This document shows, in pieces, positions 43,549 through 51,696 of a DNA stretch of 64,000 bases. The notes beneath the pieces are model-generated. The model did not search any database. It had not been told where the DNA came from and saw only the letters and a program-made list of their open reading frames with translations. Source of the DNA: Phormidesmis sp963710175. GTDB taxonomy: Bacteria > Cyanobacteriota > Cyanobacteriia > Phormidesmidales > Phormidesmidaceae. Position 1 is the first letter of the stretch, and each line of letters starts with the position of its first letter. Made by a program: the position numbers and the translations under genes. The DNA lies in assembly GCA_963710175.1 (NCBI GenBank), contig CAVPZC010000002.1, forward strand, positions 558,001-622,000, given 5' to 3'.

Positions 43549-44778
43549 GTGGCAGATGAGCCGGTATCAAATGGGTCTGACGCTAATGCAGACGTGACCG
43601 AGACAGCGGCGCATCGGTCGGGTTTTTATACGGCGCGCCCTAGTTTGAACCGGGGCTTTGATGATTATTCGAGTCCTTACTCAGCGCCTAGCCCCCAGCC
43701 AGCCAACCCTCAGCCTGTTAGCAACCAGCCAGATCAGCGAGCTGCTGATCCAGGCTCACCTCCGGTAAACAGATTTAGAGACAAGTCGGCTTGGTGGAGC
43801 TTTTCGCGACTGCGGGGTCAGCGCCAGCCGCCTGCTGCTATGCCGCCGACACCTGCTTGGCATGATGGCGTCAGTCCGCTAGAGGAAGACCTGCTCGAAC
43901 CGATTCCCCTACGGCCTCGGTTTTGGCAGAAGCAGCCCTATAGTGCGATCGCCCACATCGCCGCCCTGAGTGGAACCGTCACCGCCGCCTGGCTGCTTGG
44001 CGTGTTAGTCGCCCAGCTAGTGCCCGGCAACTTTGCCAAACCGCCCCTGCAAGAAGCCTTCTTAAGAAGATCTAGCCGTCTGACCTCGCGGCTGTGGCAC
44101 TTTCCTCAGCTTTGGCATACCCCGACCGCCGAGATTCGGGTTGAAGCCATTCCGCTGCCAGAGACAGGTCCGGTGCTGACCCCAATCGACCTGCCGCCCC
44201 TGGAAAAACAGCCCCTGATCGACGAGCTAAACAACATAGAAACCGAGATTATTACCCTCGACCGGCGACTGCAAACGTTAGAGGAACGGCTAGGCAAACC
44301 CCCTTACCAGGGTGCAGATGTTGAAAACCGAGTCAATTCTCTGCGAGCGGCTATTGATCCGCCAGTGCGCGCTCAAACTGAGCCTGACTACGAGCCAGTG
44401 CCTTATAACCCCAGCGACGACCTGCTAGAGGTGGCTAAGCTCAAGATTGTCTTGCCGAGCGACGCCCTCTTTGCTCCTGGCCAGAGCGATCTTAAAGAAG
44501 CGGACTTACTCAACCAGGTGCTTGACCAACTAGTGAACTATCCTGAAGCCAGTATTTTAATTCGCAGCTATAGCGATAATCAGGCTGGGGCGATCGCCAG
44601 CCGTGAATACACCCTCGCCCAGGCCAACGCCCTTAGAGACTACTTACAGACGGCCTTGCCCGGGCAATACCGCTGGGTTACCTTAGGCGGCGGTCAGTCT
44701 CAGCCGGCTACCAGTAATGATGACGCGGCTAGTCGCCAGCGCAACCGCCGGATTGAAATTTCAGTAGATGCCCGCTAG
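43549..44778 (+). CDS. OmpA/MotB-like C-terminal domain protein
   Basis: 409 aa from GTG 43549. A ~140-residue disordered, Pro-rich cytoplasmic part precedes one membrane helix (AALSGTVTAAWLLGVLVAQLVPG) and a coiled coil (ELNNIETEIITLDRRLQTLEERL). The C terminus (IVLPSDALFAPGQSDLKEADLLNQVLDQL, ILIRSYSDNQAGAIASREYTLAQANALRDYL, ASRQRNRRIEISV) is an OmpA-like peptidoglycan-binding domain, including the conserved R-x-x-R-x-E-I end. It may tie the envelope to peptidoglycan. It follows DUF3038-DUF4335 on the same strand and precedes fmt. Confidence 0.85.
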   Translation: MADEPVSNGSDANADVTETAAHRSGFYTARPSLNRGFDDYSSPYSAPSPQPANPQPVSNQPDQRAADPGSPPVNRFRDKSAWWSFSRLRGQRQPPAAMPPTPAWHDGVSPLEEDLLEPIPLRPRFWQKQPYSAIAHIAALSGTVTAAWLLGVLVAQLVPGNFAKPPLQEAFLRRSSRLTSRLWHFPQLWHTPTAEIRVEAIPLPETGPVLTPIDLPPLEKQPLIDELNNIETEIITLDRRLQTLEERLGKPPYQGADVENRVNSLRAAIDPPVRAQTEPDYEPVPYNPSDDLLEVAKLKIVLPSDALFAPGQSDLKEADLLNQVLDQLVNYPEASILIRSYSDNQAGAIASREYTLAQANALRDYLQTALPGQYRWVTLGGGQSQPATSNDDAASRQRNRRIEISVDAR

Positions 44779-44838
44779 CAGTCAAGCGCGACTACAAAGG
44801 CATCAGAAGAAAGACACCAGAAGGACACCAGAGCCCGG

Positions 44839-45858
44839 ATGAAGATAGTTTTTTTTGGCACTCCTCAGTTTGCGGTGCCCAGTCTACAGCGGCTGCTAGC
44901 CCACCCAGAGTTTGAAGTGTTAGCAGCGGTCACTCAGCCAGACAAACGCCGGGGCCGAGGCGGTAAAGTCACCTGCTCAGCGGTCAAAGCCGCCGCCCTA
45001 GATCAGCAGTGCCCCATCTGGCAGCCCGCGCGGATCAAAAAAGACCCCGATACCCTAGATCAGCTGAAAGCCCTTAACGCCGATGCTTTCGTCGTCATCG
45101 CCTACGGCCAAATTCTCTCGCAAGAGATACTGGCTATGCCGCGTTTGGGCTGTGTCAATGCCCATGGTTCAATTTTGCCGGCCTATCGCGGCGCGGCGCC
45201 GATTCAGTGGTGCCTCTATCGCGGCGAGCGTGAGACCGGCGTGACCACTATGCAGATGGATGCTGGCATGGATACTGGCCCGATGCTGATGAAGGAAACC
45301 ATGCCTATTGGCCTGCTGGACAATGCCCAGCAGGTGGCTGAAAAACTCTCCCAGCTCAGCGCCAACCTACTGCTGGCCACCCTGCAAAAACTCCAGCAGC
45401 AGATGATTCGCCCGGTGCCCCAAGCGGACGAGCGAGCGACCTATGCGCCTCTGATTGAAAAAGATGACTATCTGCTGCTGTGGGATAAAAGCGCTGAGGC
45501 ACTGCACAATCAGGTGCGAGGCTTTTACCCCAACTGTGTAACGCAGTTTCGAGATAGTCCTTTGAAGGTCAGTGCGACTATTCCACTGGGCGAAGCGTAC
45601 TGGTCACAGCTGCCCGTAGAATTGGCAGACCTGCGGGCGCTCTGCGAGGCGGCAGATAGAGGGACGCCAGCGGACGCTCTGCCAGGTACGGTCGTCGCTG
45701 TGCTGAAGGGCTATGGCCCAGTCATTCAGACTGGAGGCGATCGCCTACTCCTATCCGAAGTCAAGCCAGCGGGCAAAAAAGCGCTCTCTGGCTGGGATTT
45801 TGTCAATGGGAGCCGGGTGGTAGTGGGCGATCGCTTAGGCCAATCAGCGGCTCTCTAG
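44839..45858 (+). CDS. fmt: Methionyl-tRNA formyltransferase
   Basis: 339 aa. It formylates Met-tRNAi with 10-formyl-tetrahydrofolate so that translation can start. KIVFFGTPQFAVPSLQRLL opens the Rossmann domain, GCVNAHGSILPAYRGAAPIQW holds the catalytic N-x-H and the SLLP-type folate loop (here SILP), GVTTMQMDAGMDTGPM holds the catalytic Asp, and the C-terminal barrel follows (LHNQVRGFYPNC). Confidence 0.96.
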   Translation: MKIVFFGTPQFAVPSLQRLLAHPEFEVLAAVTQPDKRRGRGGKVTCSAVKAAALDQQCPIWQPARIKKDPDTLDQLKALNADAFVVIAYGQILSQEILAMPRLGCVNAHGSILPAYRGAAPIQWCLYRGERETGVTTMQMDAGMDTGPMLMKETMPIGLLDNAQQVAEKLSQLSANLLLATLQKLQQQMIRPVPQADERATYAPLIEKDDYLLLWDKSAEALHNQVRGFYPNCVTQFRDSPLKVSATIPLGEAYWSQLPVELADLRALCEAADRGTPADALPGTVVAVLKGYGPVIQTGGDRLLLSEVKPAGKKALSGWDFVNGSRVVVGDRLGQSAAL

Positions 45859-45912
45859 GCACCTGACCGCATCTGGTGGGAAAACTAGCAGCGTTGAACT
45901 AAGGCCGAGCGG

Positions 45913-46488
45913 TTGATATCTGTAGCGATAGGCGGCTTTGAAGCAGAGCAGCACAAACAAGCCTACGAAGCGCTGTTAGCAGAGTGCTGTCACTACGAGG
46001 GCATTCTCTCGGTGCTGAAGCTGCACCGCCCCTACTTTGAGACCCTGCCCAGCGTGCGCCGCCCCCAAGAGAGCATGGTGGTGATTCCGCTGCCTAATAT
46101 TCGCAGCCGTGAAATCTCCGAGGCGGGCGGTATAGTCGATAAGATTTACCGCATTCGCCCTTTGCCCTGCGATGTGGCGCTGATGATGTGCGATCCGGAG
46201 TGGAAGATTAAAACTGGTATCGAAATTGTGCTATTTATTCAGCGCCCCGGCGAAGACCTTTCTGATTTGCTCAGCCGCTGGCGACAAACGCAGGTCGAAC
46301 TAGGCCAGGGCGTAGAATGGCTGATGCCCCGCCAACATAAACATTTGCTGGCAGAAGGGGCAGAGACACCGCATCCTCTGTTTGTGGTCTTCACATCGTC
46401 GTTGGGCGCCGACGCTAGAGCAGCCCGCATCATTCGAGGGCTGACAGGAGCCGGGCTGCCGGTGGCGAAGTGGGTACCCGCGTGCTAA
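45913..46488 (+). CDS. Conserved hypothetical protein
   Basis: 191 aa from a TTG at 45913. The product looks soluble and alpha/beta (VAIGGFEAEQHKQAYEALLAECCHYEG, IEIVLFIQRPGEDLSDLLSRW). No motif or fold is recognised. It lies between fmt (55 bp) and the acyl-CoA dehydrogenase-like gene (72 bp) on the same strand, so one transcript may carry all three. Confidence 0.6.
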   Translation: MISVAIGGFEAEQHKQAYEALLAECCHYEGILSVLKLHRPYFETLPSVRRPQESMVVIPLPNIRSREISEAGGIVDKIYRIRPLPCDVALMMCDPEWKIKTGIEIVLFIQRPGEDLSDLLSRWRQTQVELGQGVEWLMPRQHKHLLAEGAETPHPLFVVFTSSLGADARAARIIRGLTGAGLPVAKWVPAC

Positions 46489-46560
46489 CTCACACCGACG
46501 CCGCGCAAAATAGTTTGGGATACTACTTGTATTCTCTCCATCCTCCACTGCCCCTGCCCT

Positions 46561-47640
46561 ATGCTGAACCCGCTTGCAGCTGCCCGCCCCACGCTAAAAG
46601 ACTACCTGACTGAGCAGGTGGTGCCGGTAGCCAATCGGCTAGACCAGGAGTCAGCGCTGCTGTTTGAGGCGTTTGGTGAGCTGGGGGCACGCGAGCTGTT
46701 GGCGCCTAAAAGCCCGCCAGCGTTTGGCGGCTTGGGGTTGGATACTCAGGCATTTTGGCAGTTTCAGAGCATCGTGGCTCGCCATTCTGGGGCGCTGGCT
46801 TTTTTGCAAACTCAGCATCAAAGCGCGGCGAGCTTTTTGCTAACCAGTGAGAATGAGGCGCTGCGACAAGCTTACTTGCCCGCTATGTCAGCAGGTAAAA
46901 AGCGAGTAGGCGTAGGGTTTTCGCAGCTGCGCCGACAGCCGCCCCCACTGACCGCCGAACCTGTAGCCGGGGGGTACCGGTTGCAGGGGAAGGTGCCCTG
47001 GGTCACGGGATCAGGGCTATTTGAAGATTTTATTGGAGCAGCCGTGTTAGCCGATGGTAAGGCGGTGTTTGGGGTACTGCCGCTGGTGAGCTGTGCGCGC
47101 TGTGGCGGACGGCTGATAGTCAATGAACCGATGGCGATCGCCGCCATCGCCAGCACAAATACAGTGCAAGTGCAGCTAGAAAATTGGTTTTTAGCCTCCG
47201 ATCAGGTCGTCGCCCGCCGGCCAGCGGGGTGGATAGAGCAGCGCGATCACGCTCACCCGCTCAGTCCACTGGGGCTGATTTTTGGGTGCGCCCAGGCTGG
47301 GATCGATGTGCTAGGGCGATCGCTCACAAAGCGTCAGATTGAGCACGACATCGCCCACCAGCTATCGACTCGCCTCAGCCGATTGCAGTCAGCAGCAGCT
47401 CAGGCATTGGTGCTACCCGAAGCAGCCTACCGTCAGAAAATAGCGCTGCGCGGCAAAGCCATTGCTCTAATGAACAGCTGCGCTCAAGCCGCCGTGATTG
47501 CCACCAGCGGGGCTGCCAATACCCTTAGCCACCCAGCTCAGCGAGTGTATAGAGAATCGCTGTTGTTCAGCGTCAGCGGGCAGACTACTTTAGGGGCGAT
47601 CGCCTCCCTCGACTGCCTACTTTCATGTGATCGCCCCTGA
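46561..47640 (+). CDS. Acyl-CoA dehydrogenase-family protein
   Basis: 359 aa. LFEAFGELGARELLAPKSPPAFGGLGLDTQAFWQFQSIVARHSGALAF is the N-terminal helical domain of acyl-CoA dehydrogenases, VGVGFSQLRRQPPPLTAEPVAGGYRLQGKVPWVTGSG its middle beta domain, and HPAQRVYRESLLFSVSGQT the C-terminal helix close. The family oxidises acyl-CoA or, in the group with HPAxR ends, acts as flavin-dependent monooxygenase. No beta-oxidation genes are nearby, and the catalytic Glu of classical acyl-CoA dehydrogenases is not obvious, so its substrate is uncertain. Confidence 0.75.
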   Translation: MLNPLAAARPTLKDYLTEQVVPVANRLDQESALLFEAFGELGARELLAPKSPPAFGGLGLDTQAFWQFQSIVARHSGALAFLQTQHQSAASFLLTSENEALRQAYLPAMSAGKKRVGVGFSQLRRQPPPLTAEPVAGGYRLQGKVPWVTGSGLFEDFIGAAVLADGKAVFGVLPLVSCARCGGRLIVNEPMAIAAIASTNTVQVQLENWFLASDQVVARRPAGWIEQRDHAHPLSPLGLIFGCAQAGIDVLGRSLTKRQIEHDIAHQLSTRLSRLQSAAAQALVLPEAAYRQKIALRGKAIALMNSCAQAAVIATSGAANTLSHPAQRVYRESLLFSVSGQTTLGAIASLDCLLSCDRP

Positions 47641-47641
47641 G

Positions 47642-47875
47642 AGCTAATTAACCTGAGTTCGGGATAAGCTGTCTCATGGTCAACTGCTCAAAACTCTCAT
47701 GCCAAATCTGAGCCGGGTTCCCCTTGGCAAGGGGAACCGTAAGGGAGGGGTCCTAGCGACGTGCTCTGTGCTCAGCCGGAACCCCTCTGCCTGCGGCATC
47801 TCCCCTTGGTAAGGGGCGAAAAGATCCCCGATGGCGCATTCTAGCTGTTCTTATCTCGAACTGACGTTAATTAGC
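47642..47875. mobile_element. MITE-like non-autonomous element, copy 2
   Basis: 234 bp starting AGCTAATTAACCTGAGTTCG and ending with the inverted form CGAACTGACGTTAATTAGCT. The terminal inverted repeats of ~27 bp match those of the copy at 23993-24210; the interior is different and contains CCCCTTGGCAAGGGG-type hairpins. No ORF. Confidence 0.8.
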
Positions 47876-48060
47876 TGACACCAGTTTGCAGCTCGGCTCC
47901 TCCCAGGATTTTTCTATCTTCAGATAGATTTAACAATTTCCCCGTATGAAGTGTTGTGAAGATTTGATTGCACTGCTGTTAAGAAGGGTGTTTTAAAACA
48001 ATCGATGCAACGAAGCACCCCTGATTTAGGTTAAACCTGAAAAGAATATAAAGGTTTTAT

Positions 48061-48270
48061 ATGGACATCAGTCTCCTCCGCCAGCTCTGGTCAGTTGTTG
48101 AGTCATTCCCTAGCAGCAGGCTCTCAGTCCTGGACGACTCCAACTTATTACAGTCGCTGGTAGATTCGCTACAGTCTAACCCTGCCTTTGATCCTGGTGA
48201 CCTGCCCACCGTGAGCGGCTATATTCGCACTCGCCTCCCTTTGATCCGCGAGATGTCTCAGCAGTCGTAG
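48061..48270 (+). CDS. Small hypothetical protein
   Basis: 69 aa (MDISLLRQLWSVVESFPSSRLSVL, ending YIRTRLPLIREMSQQS). Helical and mildly acidic with a clean ATG start and good codon use. No family recognised. Confidence 0.5.
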   Translation: MDISLLRQLWSVVESFPSSRLSVLDDSNLLQSLVDSLQSNPAFDPGDLPTVSGYIRTRLPLIREMSQQS

Positions 48271-48309
48271 GCCGTTCCCAAGACGCTGTCATCAGAGAGC
48301 TGTCACAGC

Positions 48310-48343
48310 TGTCACCAGAAAACAGTTGTCACCAGAAAACAGT
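48310..48343. repeat. 17-bp perfect tandem duplication
   Basis: TGTCACCAGAAAACAGT is repeated head to tail, in the ~450-bp gap before the transporter operon. A further TGTCA-rich stretch precedes it. The remainder of 48271-48723 holds no clear gene; a 94-codon minus frame there is not convincing. Confidence 0.9.
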
Positions 48344-48723
48344 GCGCGCCGGTAATGTGCGCCATTGACGCTGCTCTGGGAAAAGACCTGCTGGGCAACC
48401 CGCATCTTGTGAATTAAACGCCTGCTCAAGGCCTCTCTGCTTTAACTTTGAGTCTTGACATTCAGTAAATACCAGGACGACTCTTTGAGCGACTTTTAGA
48501 AACCACTGACTTTCCCTGTAAGAAAAATGATAAGGTTGAGCGCAATTGACGCTCAGTGGGTCTGATATCGTTCGGAGTGCCTTATACACAAGGCTTCTCA
48601 ACAGTTTGTTCAACCTGAACTAATCAGTTATTAGTTTTCAATAACTGCAAAAATTTTTCCGGTTTTCCAAGCCACACCCATTGAGCTAATTGTTTCTCTT
48701 CATAGAATTGCGTGAGGTTTGGT

Positions 48724-49794
48724 ATGAAAAAGTGGGCTTTGATAGTTGCTTTGGGCATGGGCATTTTGCCTTTGGCTGCGTGTGGCGCACCCGGTGGCGG
48801 TGGCGACACCGCTGAGGGCGGCGGCGAGGAAGGCGCACCTGCTAGCGGCAGTCGCTTGCAGACCGTGCTAGATCGCGGCACCCTGGTTTGCGGGGTAGAT
48901 GGCGGTATTCCGGGCTTTAGCTTTGTAGAAGGCGGTGAGTACTCGGGCCTGGATGTAGATACCTGTAAAGCTGTAGCCGCTGCCCTGTTCGACGATCCAG
49001 ATGCAGTGGAATACCGAGATTTGGACTCCACCGAGCGATTTGAAGCGCTCAAGGGCGGCGAGGTGGATATGCTCGCCCGCAACACCACCTGGACCATCAG
49101 CCGCGACACGTCAGTCGGGATGGAGTTTGCGCCGACGACTTTCTACGATGGTCAGGGAATGCTGGTGCGCGGAGACTCCGGCATCACCGATCTAGAAGGC
49201 TTTGAAGGCAGATCAGTTTGTGTAGAGACCGGGACGACTACCGAACTTAACCTGACTGACCAGATGCGCGAATTGGGCGTCACTTTTGAGCCGCAGACCT
49301 TTCAGGATGCTGACGCTGCCTACGCCGCCTATGAAGCCGGTAGCTGCGAAGGCATGACCTCTGATAAATCTCAGCTGGTGGCCCGTCGCAGTACGCTGAG
49401 CAACCCTGAAGAGCACGAACTGCTAGATGTGACGATGTCAAAGGAGCCGCTCGGCCCTGTGACCGTCAACAACGACTCTGCCTGGTTTGACACCGTGAAG
49501 TGGGTAACTTATGCGCTGATCGAAGCAGAAGAGCTGGGGCTGACTGCTGACAACATCGGTGAAGCATCTTCCAGTGAAGACCCCAACGTTCTGCGCTTTA
49601 TTGGGGCTGAAGGCACTCTGGGCGAAGATATGGGCCTGCCCAACGACTTCGCAGCGCGGGCGGTTGGCGCCGTGGGTAACTACAGCGAAGTCTTTGAGCG
49701 CAATCTGGGTGCAGATTCGCCGTTCGAGCTGCCTCGTGACCTAAATGCGCTGTGGAGAGATGGTGGGTTGATGTACTCTCCCCCGTTCCGCTAG
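48724..49794 (+). CDS. aapJ: Polar amino-acid ABC transporter, substrate-binding lipoprotein (AapJ/NatF-like)
   Basis: 356 aa from ATG 48724. The signal peptide ends in LAAC, a lipobox that should be lipidated at Cys24. A Gly/Glu-rich spacer precedes the periplasmic-binding fold: LDRGTLVCGVDGGIPGFSFV, GLDVDTCKAVAAALFDD, DMLARNTTWTISRDTS and CVETGTTTELNL are characteristic of AapJ/BztA/NatF proteins for polar amino acids. First gene of a four-gene operon with its own terminator behind it, so it is probably made in excess over the membrane parts. Confidence 0.92.
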   Translation: MKKWALIVALGMGILPLAACGAPGGGGDTAEGGGEEGAPASGSRLQTVLDRGTLVCGVDGGIPGFSFVEGGEYSGLDVDTCKAVAAALFDDPDAVEYRDLDSTERFEALKGGEVDMLARNTTWTISRDTSVGMEFAPTTFYDGQGMLVRGDSGITDLEGFEGRSVCVETGTTTELNLTDQMRELGVTFEPQTFQDADAAYAAYEAGSCEGMTSDKSQLVARRSTLSNPEEHELLDVTMSKEPLGPVTVNNDSAWFDTVKWVTYALIEAEELGLTADNIGEASSSEDPNVLRFIGAEGTLGEDMGLPNDFAARAVGAVGNYSEVFERNLGADSPFELPRDLNALWRDGGLMYSPPFR

Positions 49795-49867
49795 AGCGCA
49801 TGGTGGATTAGCTACTGATACGCCTCAGCGGTGACTAACCGCTAACGTTGTTTATTTAGCTTGAAGT

Positions 49868-49913
49868 AAAGAGCGCAGGAGGCTGGATTTGCCAGTTCCC
49901 TGCGCTCTTTTTG
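49868..49913 (+). terminator. Intrinsic terminator inside the transporter operon
   Basis: AAAGAGCGCAGG (49868-49879) and CCTGCGCTCTTT (49899-49910) form a 12-bp stem followed by T-rich sequence. Located between the binding-protein gene and the first permease gene; likely a partial terminator that raises the binding protein:permease ratio. Confidence 0.85.
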
Positions 49914-49965
49914 TATCTATTGATGCGTATCTATTAAATTAAATAACAACCTGGGCGCTATAGAA

Positions 49966-50070
49966 TATAGCGCCTGTCGAGTTGCTTAGGACACTTTCAT
50001 CGGCTGAAACCGTTGTCTGATAACAGGCAACTCGACCCGCAAAGTAAGAATGCATCCTTACTTTGCTATA
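49966..50070 (+). repeat. Structured dispersed repeat, type A, copy 3
   Basis: 105 bp from TATAGC to GCTATA. Stem 1 is GTCGAGTTGC with GCAACTCGAC (perfect). Stem 2 is CAAAGTAAG with CTTACTTTG around AATGCATC. It sits in the 468-bp gap between binding-protein and permease genes, downstream of the terminator; the rest of the gap up to 50262 shows nothing else clear. Confidence 0.85.
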
Positions 50071-50262
50071 TTATCGGCTCAAGCGACTGCGGCTAAAGGC
50101 CTATGATAGGTAAACACAAATCGCGCCCGAGATTAAATTAGGTTTGCGGATTGTAAAAATGCAGACCGAATCAGTCCCGGCATGCTGGCATAGTGAGAAA
50201 GCGCCGGGCGTACAGGCAAGCTCTGCCTTGATTGCGAGGCGTACCGATCAAAACAAAAAACT

Positions 50263-51693
50263 ATGGCAAGAACCCCTTCTAGATCTGCCTCTGGCCTACG
50301 GGCTTTACTGCGAGACGAGCGGTTTTGGCAGATAGCCTTTCAGGTGATTTTAGTGGTGGTCGTTGCGGCCGTCTTTTCTTACCTGTTTGACAATCTCACC
50401 AGCAATATGGCCCGCAGCGGCATTACCTTTGGCTTTGGGTTCTTTAAGAACCCGGCAAGCTTTGCGGTGGGCGAAGACTTGCTGGGCTACACGGCTCAAG
50501 ATTCGTACACTAAAGTTATCCAAACCGGCATTGTCAACTCTCTACGGCTGGTCGCAGCTGGTGTGATTACCGCAACGATAGTGGGCATAGCGGCTGGCGT
50601 CGCTAGCTTTTCTGATAACTGGCTGGTGCACAAAATCAGTCGGGCCTATGTGGGCTTGGTGCGGAATGTACCGCTGCTGCTACAGCTGTTCTTTTGGTAT
50701 TTTGCGGTCTTTCTGGCGGCCCCTAGACGAGAGAACCAGATTGTATTTCCGGGCCCAGATAATGCCTGGATGGTGATCAACAACAATAACGTGAATTTAA
50801 TTGGGCCAGGGCTGCCGGATGAAGTTTGGGTAGGCCTGATGTTGCTGGCCTTATCGATGCTGTTGTTTGGTTTGCTGTGGCGCGCAGTCAGTGCGTTTCG
50901 CGAGGGGCGCTTTGCCGCAGGACTGGCGGGCTGGTTCTCGCGAATTGGTAACGCCTTGCTGATTGCAGGCGTTTTGGTCGTGAATTATTTTCTGCTGTTT
51001 AGCAATTCGGCGGAGGACCGGCTGTTCTTTAAAGGGGGAGTACTGGCGCTGCTGACCAATCCGGCGGGGCTGTGGATAGTGGCGCTGGTGGCGCTGGTGA
51101 TCGCCGCTGCCGTGCTCTGGAAAATGCGGCTAAAGGCCATGCTAGACGGCGGTCGAGATGGTAAAGCCTTTTCGATGGGGATGATTGTGATCGCGATCGC
51201 TGCGGTGGCAATTGTGATTTTTGCCTTTAACTGGACGCCGCCGACAGTAGTAGAAGGGGGCGGCGTTACCGGCGGTATGGAAATATCGACGAGATATGCC
51301 GCTGCGCTGACGGGCCTCACCTTCTATACCGGGGCATTTATCGCTGAGATTGTGCGGGCGGGCATTCAATCGGTATCGCGGGGGCAGTGGGAAGCGGCTC
51401 GCTCTGTGGGGCTGAGTAACGGCAAGGCCATGCGACTTGTCGTCTTTCCGCAGTCGCTGCGTGTGATTATTCCGCCTCTAAACAGCGAGTTTGCTAACTT
51501 AGCGAAAAACTCCAGTCTGGCCTTTGCCGTAGGCTATCCAGATTTATATTCGGTGGCAAACACCACCTTTAACCAAACGGGCCGACCGATTGAAGTTTTT
51601 CTGGTAATGATGGCGACTTACCTCACGCTAAACCTGCTGATCTCTCTCAATATGAATCAGCTCAACAATGCCGTCCAATTTAAGGAGCGCTAA
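50263..51693 (+). CDS. aapQ: Amino-acid ABC transporter permease (AapQ/NatG-like)
   Basis: 476 aa with ~8-9 membrane helices. The BPD_transp_1 domain begins at VIQTGIVNSLRLVAAGVITATIVGIAAGVA and carries the EAA loop GQWEAARSVGLSNGKAMRLVVFPQSLRVIIPPL. Polar amino-acid uptake permease; pairs with the AapM-like protein 4 bp downstream. It is longer than many AapQ proteins (~400 aa) because of additional helices between the first and last parts of the domain. Confidence 0.9.
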   Translation: MARTPSRSASGLRALLRDERFWQIAFQVILVVVVAAVFSYLFDNLTSNMARSGITFGFGFFKNPASFAVGEDLLGYTAQDSYTKVIQTGIVNSLRLVAAGVITATIVGIAAGVASFSDNWLVHKISRAYVGLVRNVPLLLQLFFWYFAVFLAAPRRENQIVFPGPDNAWMVINNNNVNLIGPGLPDEVWVGLMLLALSMLLFGLLWRAVSAFREGRFAAGLAGWFSRIGNALLIAGVLVVNYFLLFSNSAEDRLFFKGGVLALLTNPAGLWIVALVALVIAAAVLWKMRLKAMLDGGRDGKAFSMGMIVIAIAAVAIVIFAFNWTPPTVVEGGGVTGGMEISTRYAAALTGLTFYTGAFIAEIVRAGIQSVSRGQWEAARSVGLSNGKAMRLVVFPQSLRVIIPPLNSEFANLAKNSSLAFAVGYPDLYSVANTTFNQTGRPIEVFLVMMATYLTLNLLISLNMNQLNNAVQFKER

Positions 51694-51696
51694 ATC

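Noticed and set aside
48329..48613. 94-codon minus-strand ORF before the transporter operon
   Set aside because: Starts within sequence next to tandem duplications and has no recognisable domain.
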